Both the position numbers and the translations under genes were made by a program. Below the pieces are notes generated by a model. The model was given only the letters and a program-made list of their open reading frames with translations. It ran no database searches and was not told where the DNA came from. 64,000 bases of DNA from NCBI GenBank assembly GCA_046757465.1, contig JBHHYH010000004.1, positions 16,026 to 80,025 on the forward strand, written 5' to 3'. Position 1 is the stretch's first letter. Every line of letters starts with the position of its first letter. This DNA comes from Scalindua_A sp046757465 (GTDB taxonomy: Bacteria > Planctomycetota > Brocadiia > Brocadiales > Scalinduaceae). Positions 1-8,478 of the stretch are shown one piece after another.

Positions 1-75
1 TTAACCTCAAAAATACATAGAAAAGAGCTTATGCGTATGGCTGAAAAAGCTATTTGTCCATATTATGAAAGATAA
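1..75 (+). CDS. C-terminal end of a gene that begins upstream of the window
   Basis: An open frame runs from base 1 to a TAA at 73-75, giving a 24-residue tail that ends in ICPYYER. It is followed 18 bp later by a ribosome binding site and the next start codon on the same strand, so it probably belongs to the same transcription unit. Too little is visible to name the product. It could also be a chance open frame. Confidence 0.35.
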   Translation, partial: LTSKIHRKELMRMAEKAICPYYER

Positions 76-93
76 TTAATCCTGAGGTGAGAG

Positions 94-696
94 ATGTGCA
101 AACTATTTAATATAAAACACAAAATTGTCCTTGGATGTTTATGCGTGATCTTTGCTGGTTGCTCATATACACCTTATCGGTACAGTTTTTCACTAATTGA
201 ACCTCAAAGCGAAACGATGAATTTTGAGGATAGCAATGTTCAGTTCAGATTTGTGCCGTCTGCTGAGAATATCTGGGTGGCAATCAAGAACAAGACTGAC
301 CATGATATAAATCTTGTTAGAGACAATGCTGAATATATAGATTCTTTGGGTGAATCTCGCAGGGTGCATTATGGTTATGATTACGTGCAAGAAGTAACGA
401 ATTTTGCGGAAGATAATGACTTATATGTTCCACCAATGAGGATAGACCCAGGTTCTGAGATAACTGGATATGTTTGGATCAATATCTGGCCTGATTTCTG
501 TGTAGGGCAGGATAGGCATTCCATTGCATCGTATAAGATATATTATTTAATGGAGCCTTTCTTCCCAAGATATAGCTTTGAGGGTAGGGGTGAGGAGCTG
601 AAAGATTCAACCTTTAATCTGATCTTACCAATTGACTTTGGTGGGTACACATCCAACTATACATTTACTTTTATGATAAATGATGTGGTAGGATAA
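94..696 (+). CDS. Hypothetical lipoprotein
   Basis: 200 residues. The N-terminus has a short basic region, a hydrophobic stretch (11-21) and a lipobox FAGC with the lipidated Cys at position 23, so export and lipid anchoring are expected. The rest is soluble, rich in aromatic and acidic residues, and shows no motif I recognise. A good ribosome binding site (GAGGTGA, 84-90) lies just ahead of the ATG. Function unknown; the lipoprotein call is well supported, anything beyond it is not. Confidence 0.7.
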   Translation: MCKLFNIKHKIVLGCLCVIFAGCSYTPYRYSFSLIEPQSETMNFEDSNVQFRFVPSAENIWVAIKNKTDHDINLVRDNAEYIDSLGESRRVHYGYDYVQEVTNFAEDNDLYVPPMRIDPGSEITGYVWINIWPDFCVGQDRHSIASYKIYYLMEPFFPRYSFEGRGEELKDSTFNLILPIDFGGYTSNYTFTFMINDVVG

Positions 697-838
697 AAGA
701 GGTTTGTGAAGTTTTTCGATGGGTGTTAAGTAACCTATTCATTCTTTGTAGTAACATTGTAGAGAAACGGTAACCATGGGGTAAATGTGGAAACGTACCC
801 TATGGACCTAAGCGAATATGTGAGTAATAATATTTAAT

Positions 839-1513
839 ATGAGTGCTTGTCTTGTTGTATTTGCCAAAGATCCCATTCCCGGTAGAGTCAAAACGAGACT
901 CAATCCATGTATTACACCAGATGAAGCTGCTAAGTTATATAAGGCATTTAGCCTTGATATAATAAGTAATGCGCGTAAACTGAAACATAATAGTGTAAAT
1001 AATGTAACTGTTGCGTATACGCCTGTTGGTGCAGAAAAGGCATTCCGTAAATTAGTCGGGCAACCAATAAATTTTTTACCACAAAAAGGACGTAATCTAG
1101 GCAAACGGTTGAAAAACGCCTTTAAGCAAGCTTTTGCTGAGGGCGCAAAAAGAGTAGTAATTATAGGTACAGATAGTCCTACTCTCCCTATATCTTATAT
1201 TCAAAAGGCATTTGATATATTAAAAAAGATTCCTGTCGTTATAGGTCCCACATTTGATGGCGGGTATTACCTCATTGGTCTTTCAAAGCAGAATTACGAT
1301 ATTTTTGATGGTATAGGGTGGGGTACATCAAGGGTTTTTGGCCAGACCCTGACAAGGATAAAGTCCCTGGATACACAGGTGTATGTTCTTCCTCCATGGT
1401 ATGATGTTGATACCTCAGAAGATTTGGAATTCCTGAGATCACACCTACTGGCAATGAGAATGAGTGGCGTTGAAGAGGTTCCTGAAAGGACTATGGAATT
1501 GTTGAAGATTTAA
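839..1513 (+). CDS. TIGR04282/DUF2064 family glycosyltransferase
   Basis: 224 residues with the full set of family motifs: FAKDPIPGRVKTRL (8-21) is the nucleotide-binding loop, GTDSPTLP (110-117) carries the metal-binding acidic residue, and GPTFDGGYY (136-144) forms the sugar-nucleotide pocket. The fold is GT-A-like, related to nucleotidyltransferases. Members occur in arsenosugar clusters and more widely in surface or lipid glycan loci. It is followed after only 6 bp by a DUF3108 gene, so the two are probably co-transcribed. The actual substrate cannot be told from sequence. No clear Shine-Dalgarno precedes the ATG. Confidence 0.85.
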   Translation: MSACLVVFAKDPIPGRVKTRLNPCITPDEAAKLYKAFSLDIISNARKLKHNSVNNVTVAYTPVGAEKAFRKLVGQPINFLPQKGRNLGKRLKNAFKQAFAEGAKRVVIIGTDSPTLPISYIQKAFDILKKIPVVIGPTFDGGYYLIGLSKQNYDIFDGIGWGTSRVFGQTLTRIKSLDTQVYVLPPWYDVDTSEDLEFLRSHLLAMRMSGVEEVPERTMELLKI

Positions 1514-1519
1514 ATAAAT

Positions 1520-2362
1520 ATGGTTAAGGCAGTAATATCTAGACATTATTTCACAAAGATTACCCTAGGTTTATTATTAGCCTTTTTCTTTCATAATGCA
1601 GTATCCACACCAGCTTTTCCTTCCGGCAGTGAACAGAGCAAAAAAAATGATGTAAAGAAATTTGAAGGAGAGGTTCTTAAGTACAAAATTGGCTTTTGGA
1701 TTTTCAAAAAGATAGGGATTGCCACATTTAAGTGTGAAAGAAATGGTGATAACGTAGTTATTACAATAGATGCAAGTACGACTGGGTTCATTGATAAGAT
1801 CATTCATAGACACAACATTTATAAAACGACTATGATAATTGATAATATTACTAACAGACTTAAGCCAATCAATTCGTATGAAAAAAAGATTAAGAGGAAG
1901 AAAGAGAGGGTTATGATTACTAACTACGATTATGATAATAATATGTGTGAATATAAGACTTGGAGAAATGGCAAGATTCATAAAGAAGGAAGTTTTAAAC
2001 TGGAACCAAACGTGAGCGATGATATGATATCAGTAACTTATAATTTCCGTAATGAAATATATGGAGAAGTGAAAGAAGGCGCCGATTTTAATATTACCAC
2101 TGTTTATAAGGACAAGTTTCCAAGCTTTACCGTTGATATTCGTTCTGCAGACAATTCAAATGATATTTCCAAATGGATGAGTATTATTCCCAACGTAAAA
2201 TACGTAGCGGATGTTTCATTAGATCCTGAAGTGATCGACTCTAAAGAAGGCAAGCTTGTTATATTATATTCAGAAGATTTGACACCAGTTGGATATGTAG
2301 CAAAGGATGTTATCGGTTTTGGAGATTTGTATGGTGTGTTAGTTAAAGATACAAGTGAATAA
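1520..2362 (+). CDS. DUF3108 domain protein, secreted
   Basis: 280 residues. A signal peptide covers about residues 1-32 (basic start, hydrophobic core, then a small-residue cleavage region). From about residue 45 the sequence looks like the DUF3108 family: a beta-rich domain beginning GEVLKYKIGF, with a later run of alternating hydrophobic and polar residues. DUF3108 proteins are periplasmic or outer-membrane-associated and structurally reminiscent of LolA/LolB-like barrels; their biochemical role is not established. It starts 6 bp after the glycosyltransferase stop, which implies a shared transcript and perhaps a role in envelope glycan or lipid transport. Confidence 0.75.
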   Translation: MVKAVISRHYFTKITLGLLLAFFFHNAVSTPAFPSGSEQSKKNDVKKFEGEVLKYKIGFWIFKKIGIATFKCERNGDNVVITIDASTTGFIDKIIHRHNIYKTTMIIDNITNRLKPINSYEKKIKRKKERVMITNYDYDNNMCEYKTWRNGKIHKEGSFKLEPNVSDDMISVTYNFRNEIYGEVKEGADFNITTVYKDKFPSFTVDIRSADNSNDISKWMSIIPNVKYVADVSLDPEVIDSKEGKLVILYSEDLTPVGYVAKDVIGFGDLYGVLVKDTSE

Positions 2363-2364
2363 CT

Positions 2365-3357
2365 TTATTCCGCTATTGAGGTTTCTGCTACTGCCCATTC
2401 CAGTTTTGACAGGATAAATAATCCAGCCGTAATCCATATTAATTCCCTTAGCCTTCTCAATATACCAAATGCCAATGCGACGCTGGCGCTTAGTTTTAGG
2501 CTCATAAATATTGCGATGAGGCCTCCCTCCTGTCCGCCGACGCTTCCAGGGATAAAGGATGTTACTCCTCTTGCAGCAGTAGAGAGCGATTCGATGATAT
2601 ATGTGGAAAGAAAGTCTATGGGTATGTCTAACAGATAAAGGATTAAAAACACCTCTATCATGCCTGCTATCCATCCCAGAAAATAAAACGCAAATGAGAT
2701 AAAAAAACTTTTTTTGTTATGGCTGTAAAATTGAAATATACTTTCATCAAGCTCTTTTAGTCTATGTTCCCTATCTTCTAAATAGCGTATCCTTATCCTG
2801 AATACTTTTAGTAGTTTTAAAAGGGAGGCAAAGAGTCCTCTCTTCTGGATAAATATAATAAACAGAATTATGGGTATACCTAATAATGTGATGGCGATTG
2901 AACTTATCAGTCGAGACCCTGATATGTTTAATTTGAAGAGCATAAATCCAACGCCAAGCATTACGAAGATTATCTGTGTAATGGTCATTATCGCTCTGGA
3001 GATTACTACAGAGGCTAAGCCATCTACCATGGGAATCTTATGATTTTTAAGGAAATAAGCCTTTACGGGTTCTCCGGCAAAACTGGCAGAAGGTATTATG
3101 ATATTTACCGATTCGCCGGCAAGTCTTACTGCAAGAAGATTTTTGAAGCTTGTTTTTCTTTCCCTGAATGAGTATTTCCATCCTAATGTGTCGAGTACAA
3201 AAACGAGAGGATAAGGTAGAAGCAGAAGGGATATTTTCCACTTCAGGAATGAAAGATGTAGATAAATGCTTGCAGGCCCAACCTTGTAAATTAAGACGCA
3301 AAGGATAATGAATCCTGCAATTAATAATAATATCTTGAGTTTCTTTTTACCTATCAC
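2365..3357 (-). CDS. Lysylphosphatidylglycerol synthase TM-region/UPF0104 family membrane protein
   Basis: 330 residues, strongly hydrophobic with about eight membrane segments spread along its length. The central segment AVRLAGESVNIIIPSASFAG and the later GVTSFIPGSVGGQEGG are typical of the UPF0104 / lysylphosphatidylglycerol-synthase membrane domain (also the HpnL type). There is no catalytic aminoacyl-transferase domain, so it is more likely a flippase-like or polyprenyl/hopanoid-associated membrane protein than a lysyltransferase. The start is a GTG without an obvious ribosome binding site. It converges on the DUF3108 gene with only 2 bp between stops. The neighbouring radical SAM and epimerase genes on the same strand hint at a lipid or surface-polymer pathway; this is inference. 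Confidence 0.75.
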   Translation of the reverse strand: MIGKKKLKILLLIAGFIILCVLIYKVGPASIYLHLSFLKWKISLLLLPYPLVFVLDTLGWKYSFRERKTSFKNLLAVRLAGESVNIIIPSASFAGEPVKAYFLKNHKIPMVDGLASVVISRAIMTITQIIFVMLGVGFMLFKLNISGSRLISSIAITLLGIPIILFIIFIQKRGLFASLLKLLKVFRIRIRYLEDREHRLKELDESIFQFYSHNKKSFFISFAFYFLGWIAGMIEVFLILYLLDIPIDFLSTYIIESLSTAARGVTSFIPGSVGGQEGGLIAIFMSLKLSASVALAFGILRRLRELIWITAGLFILSKLEWAVAETSIAE

Positions 3358-3456
3358 AGTAATATTCTGCTGGTATTAACAAAATGAGCGATTATGGGGG
3401 ATTAAGTTAAGCCTTCACCGTAGTTGTCAGGTTGAGTGAATATGTGTTTAAGTGGC

Positions 3457-4944
3457 CTATAGAAATTTTTCAACATACATACCGGATAATTCCTTAAATA
3501 ATGCTTCTGCTTCTGTACCATTACCTTCACATTTTCTTATCTTCGGCCATTCACTTTTGGGGAGTTTTACGTATAATGGGAAAGTCCTCTGGAGTCCGAG
3601 TAATTCCTCTCTGGAAAGCTGGGGCATATTTAATACTGTTTCTGACCTGTAATCGCCAGCAAGAGACTTTTCTTGCATAAGCCCTTCTTCCTCACAATAT
3701 TCTCGCAGGGCTGTGCCTTTATAAGGATTATAAAGTGACACCATGACACTTGGCACATTTATTTGCCTGTTTAAGTCGATAGTTTCGAATATTTGTTCTC
3801 TGGTTTCAGTTGGGAAACCAATAATATTATTAGCGCTCACCCGAAGACTGGATTTATCGAGAATCTTGAATGCCTTTATTATTGTTTCATCTGTCATATT
3901 TCTACCCAGCAGATTACGCCTCAGGTTCAGGTTGCCACTTTCAATGCCTATACTTATCCCTTTACAGCCAGAGGATTCGAGAAGCCTGACATTTTCTTCG
4001 TTAATTGATTCAGGTCTTGCCTCAATCCAGAATGGTATATCAACTTCCTTATAACATTCAATAAATTCAATTACCCTTTCTCGTTTTGTTGTCAGGAAGC
4101 TTTCGGCCACTAAATATGCAAATTGTAGATTGTATTCTTTCTTTTTTTCTTTCATCTCATCAATAAGCCTTTTGATGCTTTTCTCTCTGTAATAGCCTCC
4201 GTTATTTGCATAAAGTTTATTCAGGCCATAGTCACTGCAGAATCGACAACTGTATGGACAGCCTCTGTTCATTTCAAATGTGCCGGTCATGGATATTTTG
4301 CCACCCATTGGTTTGTAAAACCTCTTGGGGTCGAATATGCTCCAGTCCTGAAATGGCAATTCATCAAGATTGACGGGTCTTCTAATCCCATTCTTGAATA
4401 CTTTGCCGTCCTTCTTAATCCACATGTTTTGTACGGATGTTATATCCTGTTTCTTTAGAATCTTTGTACACAGTTCGACAAGTGCATATTCTCCCTCTCC
4501 CACACATACCATATCTACGCAATCCTCGGCAATTATTTCTTCCGGAGCAAAAGTTGCAAAGACACCTCCCACAATTATGGGGATATTGTAGTGTCTTATG
4601 CTTTTTAGCATTTCTATTCCAAGCTCATAAGTGCATTCTATACATGACAGACCTATTATGTTTGGTGAATATTCTTCTACCATCTCTTTAAGGTCTTCAA
4701 ATAAATCGGTGTCTTTATACGTTATTCCTAATTCTTCAGGATCCGTCTTCCTTACCTGAAGATTCTTGGCCCTTATTTCGTCTCCTGTTTCTGTTGCTAT
4801 TTTGTAGAAAGTTGTATCAAACAACTTTACCCCGAATCCCTTTTCTTTAAGGCAAGCAGATATTAAAGAAAGTCCCACAGGCAGCAGGACATCCATCATC
4901 GTATTGCAGTTGATTAACAAGACTTTGAAATCCTTATTTCTCAT
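3457..4944 (-). CDS. B12-binding domain radical SAM protein
   Basis: 495 residues. The first 150 residues form a Rossmann-like cobalamin-binding domain with a VGLSLISACLKEKGF start and the GGVFATFAPEEI and VGEGE elements usual in this class. The radical SAM motif is RGCPYSCRFC, with Cys229, Cys233 and Cys236 binding the 4Fe-4S cluster; GIESG follows downstream. Such enzymes perform methylations or rearrangements in hopanoid, antibiotic and lipid biosynthesis. The substrate is unknown. It lies upstream of the flippase-like gene on the same strand and downstream of the TIM-barrel gene. Confidence 0.88.
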   Translation of the reverse strand: MRNKDFKVLLINCNTMMDVLLPVGLSLISACLKEKGFGVKLFDTTFYKIATETGDEIRAKNLQVRKTDPEELGITYKDTDLFEDLKEMVEEYSPNIIGLSCIECTYELGIEMLKSIRHYNIPIIVGGVFATFAPEEIIAEDCVDMVCVGEGEYALVELCTKILKKQDITSVQNMWIKKDGKVFKNGIRRPVNLDELPFQDWSIFDPKRFYKPMGGKISMTGTFEMNRGCPYSCRFCSDYGLNKLYANNGGYYREKSIKRLIDEMKEKKKEYNLQFAYLVAESFLTTKRERVIEFIECYKEVDIPFWIEARPESINEENVRLLESSGCKGISIGIESGNLNLRRNLLGRNMTDETIIKAFKILDKSSLRVSANNIIGFPTETREQIFETIDLNRQINVPSVMVSLYNPYKGTALREYCEEEGLMQEKSLAGDYRSETVLNMPQLSREELLGLQRTFPLYVKLPKSEWPKIRKCEGNGTEAEALFKELSGMYVEKFL

Positions 4945-4967
4945 ATTAATAATAAATTACTCAAATT

Positions 4968-5012
4968 AATCCCCCTCAATCCCCCTTTAATAAAGGGGGA
5001 ATAAGGGGGATT
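4968..5012. repeat. GC-rich palindrome of the AATCCCCC / GGGGGATT type
   Basis: A near-perfect inverted repeat of about 22 bp per arm. Each arm carries two C-runs (AATCCCCCTCAATCCCCC on the left, the matching G-runs on the right) around a TTTAATAAA centre. Related palindromes occur at 36661, 37043 and 63615, with half-elements at about 32990 and 38455. It lies between the radical SAM and epimerase genes and could act as a terminator-like hairpin in either direction. Confidence 0.8.
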
Positions 5013-5081
5013 TTGATAATTCGTCACTTTCCCACAATTACTCGAAGAAAAGTCTTTGCACCCTTTATAATACTATGTCTT

Positions 5082-5891
5082 TCAAATTCCATTTACTATA
5101 CCCCTGACCCACTCCATACCTTCTTTGACCTTGTTTGGTATATTATCATAATAAGTCTGATTATATTCAAATATTATATCACAATCCTTATTGCCAGATA
5201 AAATTATTTCGAGTGTTTTTTTTATGTCTATCCATCCGTCTTTTGCCTTCTGTGAGGGATGAACTGGTACATGGTTATGTTTCTTGCAGTGGTCTATGCT
5301 CTTTGTGTTCCAGATGTGTATTGATTTAGCATGAGGGGCCATGACCTCTATATCTTTAAAGAAGTCACGGTTTCGTACTTTTGACACAAGGAAGGTGTGG
5401 CCTATATCAATACAAATACCCAATAAATGATGGTCAAGTATGAATTCTACAAATTGGGCTGGTTTGTGGAAAAATCCGGAATATCCTCCAAATTCAACAT
5501 TAATAGGTAAATTGTAATTATCTACTAATTGGCAGAACCTTGATTCTGTATCATTTGCAAGCTTCATTACCTCTTGTTTATTTTTTGAATCCTCCATCCA
5601 GTTTAAGTGAGTGACGACAAAATCAGCCTTCCATCCCTTTGCATAATGCATAGTGCTGTTGATTAGTTTAAAAGAGAGGGCTCTTTTCTTGGGGTCGTCG
5701 TTAAGAAAAAAGGTGGTTACGCCAGCGTATGGAAAGTATGAGGGCCTGAAAAATGGCACATGAAAGCTAAAGGGGTACTTCTTTTTCTTGATGAATGTCT
5801 TTAGCTTTCCTAATCCATCCTCTTGAAAATCAAAGACCTCGTATCTGTCTAATCCTGTATGTAAAAGGCCGGCAGGCCTTGCTCTTTCCAT
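5082..5891 (-). CDS. Sugar phosphate isomerase/epimerase-like TIM barrel protein
   Basis: 269 residues with the pattern of the AP-endonuclease-2 / xylose-isomerase-like TIM barrel: FHVPFF near the start, VVTHLNW, then NVEFGG and ICIDIGH, IHIWN, and FEYNQ near the end. These supply the His, Glu and Asp ligands of a divalent metal site. The family includes epimerases, isomerases and endonuclease IV; the short length and the absence of an obvious DNA-binding loop favour a sugar-type substrate. The start ATG has no clear ribosome binding site. It is upstream of the radical SAM gene on the same strand. Confidence 0.75.
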   Translation of the reverse strand: MERARPAGLLHTGLDRYEVFDFQEDGLGKLKTFIKKKKYPFSFHVPFFRPSYFPYAGVTTFFLNDDPKKRALSFKLINSTMHYAKGWKADFVVTHLNWMEDSKNKQEVMKLANDTESRFCQLVDNYNLPINVEFGGYSGFFHKPAQFVEFILDHHLLGICIDIGHTFLVSKVRNRDFFKDIEVMAPHAKSIHIWNTKSIDHCKKHNHVPVHPSQKAKDGWIDIKKTLEIILSGNKDCDIIFEYNQTYYDNIPNKVKEGMEWVRGIVNGI

Positions 5892-6175
5892 ATTACAATC
5901 GTAGTTAAATCTACATCTTCATTCAAATTCAATAGTATACATGATAAGCACCTGCATGTTAAATATTTTTATCATATTTTGTTTTAAAAGACCTTAAGGT
6001 CTTTCTAAGTCTAATCAAATTATATACTTGATCTAACAATTTCGGCTTGACAATGTTGACCTCCGATATATGATATTTTCAAAAGTTTTATGTTATATGC
6101 ATCAACCATATTTAAAAGTACAGCTTATATCGTACCCTGTTAAACAATTATTCGAATGTTTTGGGAGGATAGATA

Positions 6176-6400
6176 ATGGAATATACAAAAAGGATAGTAT
6201 CTGATCCTACTATAATGCTAGGAAAGCCAGTTATAAAAGGGACGAGAATCACTGTTGAACTCATATTGAGAAAAATGTCTGAAGGAATGACAATCGAGGA
6301 ACTTTTAAAAGCCTATCCACACCTTACAAAAAAAGATATACTTGCCGCCGTTTCTTATTCTGCAGATGTCATATCCAGAGAGGAATTAATTGCACCATAG
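6176..6400 (+). CDS. DUF433 family antitoxin
   Basis: 74 residues. The sequence reads as a canonical DUF433 protein: an initial RIVSDPTIMLGKPVIKGTRI segment followed by a helix-turn-helix-like region with EGMTIEELLKAYPHLTKKDI. DUF433 proteins are usually the DNA-binding antitoxin partner of a DUF5615 (PIN-like) toxin encoded immediately downstream. Here that downstream slot holds only a broken remnant. A GGGAGGATAG ribosome binding site precedes the ATG. Confidence 0.88.
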   Translation: MEYTKRIVSDPTIMLGKPVIKGTRITVELILRKMSEGMTIEELLKAYPHLTKKDILAAVSYSADVISREELIAP

Positions 6401-6406
6401 AATTAG

Positions 6407-6493
6407 GTTGATGAAAGTGTAGATTTAAGAATAGTAAAGAGACTTAGAAAAGAGAATTATGATGTAATAAAAATAAGGATAAGAGAGATATGA
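6407..6493 (+). pseudogene. Remnant of a DUF5615 PIN-like toxin gene
   Basis: Directly after the DUF433 stop, an open frame without a start codon reads VDESVDLRIVKRL, then RKENYDVI, and ends at a TGA at 6491-6493. That is the beginning of a DUF5615 protein (Asp-Glu motif, then the helix and NYDV strand), without its first residues and without the remaining two thirds. The stop overlaps the ATG of the next gene. I read it as a decayed toxin; the match rests on family pattern alone. Confidence 0.6.
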
Positions 6494-6708
6494 AGTTGAA
6501 TTACTATTCAGATACAGATTCTTTATATATTGACTTATCTTCTAAAACAAGTACTGAAAGTAGGAAAATCTCTCCTGGCATTGTTTTAGATTACGATGGC
6601 GAAGGTGATTTGGTTGGCATTGATATAGATAATGCCAGTAAAAAACTTGATCTTAAAGATTTAACTCTAAATAATTTCCCTGCAAAAGTACACATCGAGT
6701 CTGCTTAA
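6490..6708 (+). CDS. DUF2283 family protein
   Basis: 72 residues. The pattern YYSDTDSLYIDL, then GIVLDYDGEGDLVGIDIDNAS, is diagnostic of DUF2283, a small beta-strand protein family of unknown function common in accessory and toxin-antitoxin-rich regions. Its ATG overlaps the TGA of the broken DUF5615 frame, so expression may once have been coupled to that pair. Its stop codon lies inside an attC-like hairpin. Confidence 0.85.
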   Translation: MKLNYYSDTDSLYIDLSSKTSTESRKISPGIVLDYDGEGDLVGIDIDNASKKLDLKDLTLNNFPAKVHIESA

Positions 6709-6749
6709 CGCCTAAGGTAAGCTGCTGCCAACCTGGGCGGTATGTTAGC
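6703..6749 (+). other. attC-like imperfect hairpin
   Basis: GCTTAAC at 6703-6709 matches the attC R'' consensus (RYYYAAC) and pairs with GTTAGC at 6744-6749, leaving one extra-helical T. Inside, GCCTAAGGT pairs imperfectly with AACCTGGGC around an 11-base loop. The preceding gene's stop codon lies in the left arm, as in gene cassettes. At 47 bp it is shorter than most attC sites, and no integrase gene is in the window. Confidence 0.3.
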
Positions 6750-6959
6750 AAAAAGACGTGTAGAATGGAATCCAGAAAAAATATTGAAACCACATGTGAA
6801 TTGGCGGTTAGATTGACACCTCTGGTTAGGCTTTTCCATATTATAATTGAGTTACGAAGGCCTGCTCCTGAGATTTAATTTCACTTTTACATTCTAATAT
6901 GTCAAATAAATAGGTATGGTGTCCCTTGATTTCCCGTGATTTCCGTGATTTCCTGATTT

Positions 6960-7850
6960 CTAATCAGGTGTGACCCTCTCCTTGACCCCTAATTCTTGTT
7001 TGTACTTCATGTATCTTTGTTTCATTTCATCCATTTGGGCAGGAAATATTTCAAACAAACGGTCAACATATTTTTTGAAGGCTTCCCCTACTATTTCTAA
7101 ATATTGAAAGGTTTCATATGAAAGTATTGACAAACTACCTGAATTGATCTCTTTTAATATCTGCAAAGTTGCTTTTTGTTGCTTCTCTTTTTCTTCTTTA
7201 TTTTCTACTTTATCGTAATCAATTATGCCTATTAGCAACTTAACAGCTTGGGCCGTTCCATAACCTGGAAGCTTTTGTAATGCCTTTTCACACGATTCTA
7301 ATGAAGCTACTTTATATTCTTTTGCACCATACAATTCATATAGATCCATATTAGATATTGCACTATTGGTCCAGCTTGTAGCAGAAAGTGAATAATCTTT
7401 TCCATATTTCTTTACTATCGAGGCTATTTTTTCTTGATAATCGGGCAACCCAAAATTTAGGTAAATAAAATAATCCAAATATTCTATCATTAAATCATCA
7501 TCATCAGTCCCTTTTACATCATCTATTTTTTGGTTAATTTTTTCTATAGCTAACTCTTTAGTTATTTTAAGGTCGTTAACTTGTTTTTTTAATTCTTCGA
7601 GATTATAATTCAAAATAAAGATTTTTTGTTCTCGACCAATATTTTCATATTCTTTTTCAACAGTTTTCTCAACGTATTCTCTAACATAGTAGCCAACTCC
7701 TTTAAAGCCAAAAAAACCAATTAAAGCAATAATAAAACCAACTATAATACTACCAATCTTCCCCCACGTGTTTATAACTTCTTTGATCTGTTTTGTTACT
7801 TCCTTCGATACTTTATATTCAATGTCATTTTTATTTTCTATTTTTCCCAT
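6960..7850 (-). CDS. Hypothetical membrane protein with coiled coil
   Basis: 296 residues. One clear membrane segment lies at about residues 32-55 (IGSIIVGFIIALIGFFGF). It is followed by a long charged helix (about 60-115) with heptad-like Leu/Ile spacing, suggesting a coiled coil. The remainder is a soluble, mainly helical domain with no motif I recognise. It stands alone, with AT-rich non-coding DNA on both sides and accessory genes nearby, so it may be a strain-variable gene. Confidence 0.65.
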   Translation of the reverse strand: MGKIENKNDIEYKVSKEVTKQIKEVINTWGKIGSIIVGFIIALIGFFGFKGVGYYVREYVEKTVEKEYENIGREQKIFILNYNLEELKKQVNDLKITKELAIEKINQKIDDVKGTDDDDLMIEYLDYFIYLNFGLPDYQEKIASIVKKYGKDYSLSATSWTNSAISNMDLYELYGAKEYKVASLESCEKALQKLPGYGTAQAVKLLIGIIDYDKVENKEEKEKQQKATLQILKEINSGSLSILSYETFQYLEIVGEAFKKYVDRLFEIFPAQMDEMKQRYMKYKQELGVKERVTPD

Positions 7851-8478
7851 ACTTTAAATCTCCCTAACATTAACTTTTATATTTATTCTATATTTATCGG
7901 CATATTATCGTAGTGAATAGTGTATGTCAATGAGGATTAATCAGAGTAAAAATAGATTTAATATTGCTAAAAATATGGGATGTGCCTTCACTATTCTAAG
8001 TTTCCAGAGATTGCAAAAAGATATAAAATCGTATCTTACAGAACTGTAATTTAAAGTAATTTTCCTTGCATGCAAAGAGAATACTGCGCGGACAAAATTA
8101 GGAACTATTTATTGTCTTCGCAAAACGCTATTATTGCTATAATAACTTCACGCTTACTTTGGCTGGTTTATGTTTATTCATTCCACCAAGGGCAAAAACG
8201 GGTGTGGAGGGGCCTGTTTATGTGGGTACAAGCGGTAGAAAATACTCAGCCATTTTCGGTATAATTTTTTATCTGTTGAAATCTGGTAACAGTATAAATG
8301 TTGTTAGCTTTAAATAAGCTATTAAGGTTTATATGTATTCTTTGATATCTTATGGAATTTAGACTTCAGTCTTTTATAAATAAAAGTCTAAAGTCGTGCC
8401 GAAGGCAGATCTGCCTCTGGCATGAACTTAACTCCTCTTTGTCACATAAATTGGCGATCAACGGGAGCTAATTTATAA
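7851..8478. other. Non-coding interval without recognised genes
   Basis: 628 bp between the membrane protein and icd. A 64-residue open frame at 8070-8264 has no family pattern and no good ribosome binding site, so I do not call it. Short open stretches around 7960-8050 look like decayed coding sequence but cannot be identified. The end holds two hairpins, described separately. Confidence 0.5.
8358..8424. repeat. Two adjacent hairpins downstream of icd
   Basis: GACTTCAGTCTTTTA pairs imperfectly with TAAAAGTCTAAAGTC, and just beyond, TGCCGAAGGCAGA pairs with TCTGCCTCTGGCA. They lie past the icd stop codon and may serve as its 3' stem-loops. They could equally be a dispersed intergenic repeat. 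Confidence 0.5.

Noticed and set aside
8070..8264. 64-residue open frame upstream of icd
   Set aside because: No family pattern, poor start context, and low-complexity AT-rich surroundings.
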